Made by a program: the position numbers and the translations under genes. Under the pieces are notes generated by a model. It ran no database searches. It had not been told where the DNA came from and was given only the letters and a program-made list of their open reading frames with translations. A DNA stretch of 64,000 bases. Source: Streptomyces sp. R41 (GTDB lineage Bacteria; Actinomycetota; Actinomycetes; Streptomycetales; Streptomycetaceae). The stretch spans positions 1,054,001-1,118,000 of the forward strand of contig NZ_CP163443.1 in NCBI RefSeq assembly GCF_041053055.1, in the 5' to 3' direction. This document shows, in pieces, positions 60,957-64,000 of this stretch (its first letter is position 1; every line of letters starts with the position of its first letter).

Positions 60957-62117
60957 ATGAGCCCACGTCTACCCCGGCGCCAGGCTGAACGGCGCGGCCT
61001 GCGCCTGTGGCCCGTCGGCATCGTCTTGGTCCTGGCCTTCACCATTGCGGTTCTGGTTGCCGCCGCAGTGTTCTACACCGGGTGGGATCTGCTCGGCGCA
61101 CGCGAGTTGAAGCCCGAACGACGCATCGACTCCAAGACGCTGTTCGACCTGGTCAAGCTCGCCTTCGGTGTGGTCGCTGGCGCGGGCGCCCTGGTCGCCC
61201 TGGTCGTCGCCTACCGCCGCCAGCGCGTCGACGAGGACGGAGCCCTGCGCGACGCCACCCGCCTGCACACCGAACGCTTCACCACCGCCGTCTCCCAGCT
61301 CGGCGACGAATCCGCCGCTGTCCGCCTCGGCGGCGTACACGCCTTGGCCGGACTCGCCGACGACGCCCCTACCCGCGCACTGCGCCAGACCTGCATCGAT
61401 GTCGTGTGCGCGTACCTCCGACTGCCTTACATCGCCGAAGCCGATCTGCCGGCAGACGACGCGGAAGCCCGCCACACCTACCTGGCTCTGCTGGAAGTCC
61501 GGCACACCGCCATCCGCCTCATCCGCAACCACCTCCGACTGCCACTCGAGCATCACCACTCGTGGCAAGGCCACGACTTCGACTTCACCGGCGTCATGTT
61601 CGACGGCGGAGACTTCAGCGAAGCGGTGTTCTCCAGCGGCGTGGTCGACTTCCGAGGGGCAACGTTCTCCCCCAGCGGCGGGCTCAACTTCAGCAGAGCG
61701 GTGTTCTCCGGCAGCCTGGTCGACTTCCGAGGGGCAACGTTCTCCCCCGGCGGCCAGGTCAACTTCAGCCAAGCGGTGTTCTCCGGCGGCATGGTCGACT
61801 TCATCGGGAATATCTTCCCCGACGACGCGCTCTTCTTCGGCTCGGCAACGTTCTCCGGTAGCACGGTCAACCTCGGCGCGACGTTCGACGGGCGGGTCTT
61901 GTTCGGCGGGGCAACGTTCTCCGGTGGCACTGTCGACTTCACCGGAGCCACGTTCTCCAGCGACTCGGTCAACTTCCACTACGCAGTGTTCTCCGGCGGC
62001 ACAGTCGAATTCCAAGAGGCGAGGGGGGCCGTCCCGCTTGGCCTGATTCCGGCAGCGGGATCTCCCCTGCCGGATGGGGTCAACCTGGCGACAGCCTGGC
62101 AACCGACAGGCTCCTAG
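60957..62117 (+). CDS. Pentapeptide-repeat protein with two N-terminal TM helices
   Basis: The 386-residue protein has membrane helices at PVGIVLVLAFTIAVLVAAAV and LAFGVVAGAGALVALVVAYR. A conserved cytosolic helical part follows (RFTTAVSQLGDESAAVRLGG, VHALAGLADDAPTRALRQTC). From about residue 200 a pentapeptide-repeat beta-helix runs with Phe at the centre (VDFRGATFSP, NFSRAVFSG, VNFSQAVFSG, VDFTGATFSS). At DNA level there is a 75-bp tandem period starting near 61644, 61719 and 61794. Such proteins are common in Streptomyces; function is unknown. ATG at 60957 follows an upstream region with a TGAGGCA motif. Confidence 0.82.
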   Translation: MSPRLPRRQAERRGLRLWPVGIVLVLAFTIAVLVAAAVFYTGWDLLGARELKPERRIDSKTLFDLVKLAFGVVAGAGALVALVVAYRRQRVDEDGALRDATRLHTERFTTAVSQLGDESAAVRLGGVHALAGLADDAPTRALRQTCIDVVCAYLRLPYIAEADLPADDAEARHTYLALLEVRHTAIRLIRNHLRLPLEHHHSWQGHDFDFTGVMFDGGDFSEAVFSSGVVDFRGATFSPSGGLNFSRAVFSGSLVDFRGATFSPGGQVNFSQAVFSGGMVDFIGNIFPDDALFFGSATFSGSTVNLGATFDGRVLFGGATFSGGTVDFTGATFSSDSVNFHYAVFSGGTVEFQEARGAVPLGLIPAAGSPLPDGVNLATAWQPTGS

Positions 62118-62510
62118 TTGGGGTCAGGGCCGCATATGGCTAACGTGCCTCATGACCCCGTGTATACCCGTGAGGCAAGTACGCGATTTTGGGCGGTGCC
62201 TCACATGCCTCACGCCTTCTCGAAACCCCAGATAGCGGCGCCGTAGGCCTCATCATCCTTTTGGTCCGGGGCCACCTTTGACCTGGTGGGAACGGCTGTG
62301 CCCCACAAGGCGGGGCCCAGCACATTGCACTAGGCCCTCCCGCCCTCCCGGACGCGCGCCCCGAAGCAGACGGCGGTGCGGTTCTTACCGACACCCCTTC
62401 TTCCGGGACCAAAAGATCTTGCTCAGGCTTTCAACCGTTCTGGCTCGCTGGCCTTGTAGTGGGGAGGACTGTGGCATGGGGCCACGGCGGGATGCAGGCG
62501 GAGTCGCCCG
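62118..62510. other. Intergenic region with TGCCTCA inverted/direct repeats
   Basis: No gene was found. TGCCTCA near 62148 and TGAGGCA near 62172 form 7-bp inverted arms. GCCTCAC recurs at about 62199 and 62208, and a related CATGAGGCATG lies before the pentapeptide gene near 60887. This may be a small set of binding sites. The rest looks featureless. Confidence 0.35.
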
Positions 62511-62783
62511 GTGAGTGTTGAGGTTCTGGTCCCGATAGGGACTGTACTTCTGGCCGTAGTTGGGCTGGTCTTGCGGTCCCGCGCTGGAAGCTCGAATCTC
62601 TGGGACGTCCTGCACGAGCTCGCGCGAGGCCGGGCCAGAGCTGGACTGGAGCGGGAGCGCCGGGCCACTTTGGTCGCCATGCTCGATCGGCTGCCCGGCA
62701 ACGGGTTGAGGGTGGAAGATACAGCCCAGGGTCGCCGCACGGTCATCGCCGGAGACAGCGTCAGAGAGCGGTCTCCTGGTTGA
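62511..62783 (+). CDS. Small single-TM protein upstream of sigma factor
   Basis: The 90-residue product starts GTG, MSVEVLVPIGTVLLAVVGLV, with one membrane helix. A basic helical part (DVLHELARGRARAGLERERR) and RRTVIAGDSVRERSPG follow. Its stop lies 30 bp before the chosen sigma-factor start, and a TTG of the next frame overlaps it. Genes of this kind next to ECF sigma factors may be partners, but it is not an anti-sigma family I recognise. Confidence 0.5.
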   Translation: MSVEVLVPIGTVLLAVVGLVLRSRAGSSNLWDVLHELARGRARAGLERERRATLVAMLDRLPGNGLRVEDTAQGRRTVIAGDSVRERSPG

Positions 62784-62812
62784 GCGGGCGGCAGGGGGAG
62801 AGGGGTACATGC

Positions 62813-63170
62813 GTGGAGCCGGGAGCGGAGGAGTTCGCTCGATTCTTCACCCAGTGGGAACCTCAAGTCCGGCGCTATCTGATCTGGTTGGAAGGCGATC
62901 TCGCCTTGACCGACGACGCGGCCCAAGAAGCAATGATCGCCGCGCATCGGTACTGGAGCCGGATCCAAACGCTGGAGAACGTGAGGGGCTGGCTGTTCAA
63001 AATCGCCCGCCAAAGGCTGAGCCGAGAACAGATGACCAGGCAGCGTCAGGGCCTGAGCACGGATCCGCATGAGCTTCCGGGCCAGACGGCAGGCGGTCGT
63101 GACGCCCTGGCGTTGAGGGAAGAACAGCTCACCATTCTGGAAGCTGTCCGCAAGCTGCCTTCGCGGGACG
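62813..63170 (+). pseudogene. ECF-type RNA polymerase sigma factor, truncated after region 2
   Basis: GTG at 62813 follows GAGAGGGG. The product has sigma region 2: EFARFFTQWEPQVRRYLIWL, LTDDAAQEAMIAAHRYWSRI and ENVRGWLFKIARQRLSREQM, which binds core polymerase and the -10 box. The sequence then reaches TILEAVRKLP, where region 4 should start, but at about 63168 it becomes the reverse strand of a monoamine oxidase gene. Region 4 with the -35-binding HTH is lost. The open frame continues to 63304 with non-native residues. Confidence 0.75.
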
Positions 63171-63174
63171 GCAA

Positions 63175-64000
63175 TCACGCGATCGGCTTACGCAGCCGCT
63201 GCCTCACGTCCGCCAGGATTTCGCCGGCAGCCCGCTCCCCCGTCTCGACGGCCCCGTTCAGGAAGCCCTGGAAGTCGATCGACGTGTGCTCGCCGGCGAA
63301 GTAGCAGTTCCCCTCCCGCTCGCGCTCGACTCCTGCGAACTTCGTGTACTGACCCACCTGCCAGTACGCGTACGACCCCTTCGTCCACGGGTGGCCGAGC
63401 CAGAAGTCGATCGTCGCGAGACCGTTCCACTGCGCGCTGATCCCGGGCAGGACGGGCTCGATCTGGCGGAGGAACCGACGCGCCCGGGTCTGGGGCGTGC
63501 CGGTGCCGAAGCTCGCCCCGATCGTGCCTCCTGTGTAGTCGACGAGGATGCCGGAGGCTCCCGGCTGGGCGCGGCTCACGTCCCATGTGCTCTGGTAGCC
63601 GGTGTCGGCGAACGTCTCGCCGTTGGAACCGAGGCCTTCCCAGTGCCTTGTCCTGAACTGGAGGTGGAGCTTCGAGTTCGTGCCCATGCCCAGCTCGGCG
63701 ATCGCCGTCTGCTTGAGGGCCTTGAAGCCGGCCTGTGTGAAGTCGACCGAGGAGCGAAGGATCGAGAAGGGCAGCGTGAGCACGACCTGGTCGGCCGTGA
63801 CGTCCTTCACGTTGGTCCCCTGCTGGAAGGAGAGCGTGTAGGTGCCGTCCGTGTTCAGCCTGATCGCGATGAGTTCGGAGCTGAGGGTGATCTGCCCCGG
63901 GAGGGTCTCGGCGAGGCGGGCCGGGATCTGATCGTTGCCGCCTGCCACGTGGTACTTCTCGTTTGAGGCGCCGAAGATGTGCAACTGCCCTTGACCGTGA
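63175..64000 (-). CDS. Flavin monoamine oxidase, C-terminal part (runs off the window)
   Basis: The minus strand encodes the C-terminal 275 residues of a flavin amine oxidase: YHVAGGNDQIPARLAETLPG, LSSELIAIRLNTDGTYTLSF, VKDVTADQVVLTLPFSILRS, then FLGHP-type region WLGHPWTKGSYAYWQVGQYT. The FAD-contact end reads GNCYFAGEHTSIDFQGFLNG and AVETGERAAGEIL. Such enzymes oxidise amines or amino acids to imines with release of H2O2. The start and FAD-binding N-terminus lie beyond the right edge. The natural stop is at 63175, touching the sigma-factor breakpoint. Confidence 0.88.
   Translation of the reverse strand, partial: HGQGQLHIFGASNEKYHVAGGNDQIPARLAETLPGQITLSSELIAIRLNTDGTYTLSFQQGTNVKDVTADQVVLTLPFSILRSSVDFTQAGFKALKQTAIAELGMGTNSKLHLQFRTRHWEGLGSNGETFADTGYQSTWDVSRAQPGASGILVDYTGGTIGASFGTGTPQTRARRFLRQIEPVLPGISAQWNGLATIDFWLGHPWTKGSYAYWQVGQYTKFAGVEREREGNCYFAGEHTSIDFQGFLNGAVETGERAAGEILADVRQRLRKPIA

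Overview
The window is GC-rich actinobacterial DNA, almost certainly from a Streptomyces. The support is the GC-biased third codon positions, GTG and TTG starts, many Streptomyces-type hypothetical families (DUF4328, DUF5958, DUF6000, HAAS/PadR, CPCC, helicase-associated proteins) and secreted proteins with long Ala-rich signal peptides. It reads as an accessory region such as a chromosome arm or plasmid. Intact metabolic or envelope genes sit as islands between insertion sequences, truncated genes and frameshifted genes. No rRNA, tRNA or CRISPR array was seen.

Layout. 1-6.4 kb is a decay zone: a Tn3 transposase stub, a truncated tyrosine recombinase, and a hypothetical gene cut by a 2,734-bp IS1182-type element. 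That element has 17-bp perfect terminal inverted repeats and a CTAG target duplication, and it carries an HxlR regulator and a RidA protein as passengers. Frameshifted DUF5958/DUF6000 genes and a serine recombinase relic follow. 6.6-11.9 kb is an intact nucleobase-type locus: NCS2 permease, amidohydrolase/deaminase, IPNS-like Fe(II) dioxygenase, second NCS2 permease. 12-19 kb is mixed: an XRE protein, a decayed helicase-associated protein, a divergent saccharopine-dehydrogenase-like/AraC pair, and a PadR-HAAS operon broken by an IS256 remnant. 19.4-25.8 kb holds DUF4328, FG-GAP and S8-protease secreted or membrane proteins with gene stubs between them, and two copies of a 72-bp structured repeat (12.9 and 22.4 kb).

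26-31.4 kb encodes glutamate decarboxylase, preceded by a TTA-containing leader ORF, then a coupled CPA1 antiporter-DUF2254 pair that suggests an acid/ion-stress theme. 31.4-38.7 kb has a GH15 enzyme and an imuB-dnaE2 mutagenesis cassette whose dnaE2 is fused, through a deletion, head to head with a truncated ATP-dependent DNA ligase. 39.5-51.2 kb is a polymorphic-toxin island. A 1,162-residue secreted DNRLRE/FG-GAP protein diverges from a 2,420-residue RHS protein with a HINT domain and a C-terminal toxin, followed by an overlapping immunity-gene candidate. 51.2-60.1 kb is an IS cluster: two full-length IS630-family elements, IS5, IS3 and an IS5 relic. It also contains a coupled cupin/2-TM gene pair and three strong palindromes. 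60.1-64 kb has a Cys-rich membrane protein, a pentapeptide-repeat membrane protein, a truncated ECF sigma factor and the 3' part of a flavin monoamine oxidase that leaves the window.

All assignments rest on reading motifs and translated sequence. No database search was run.
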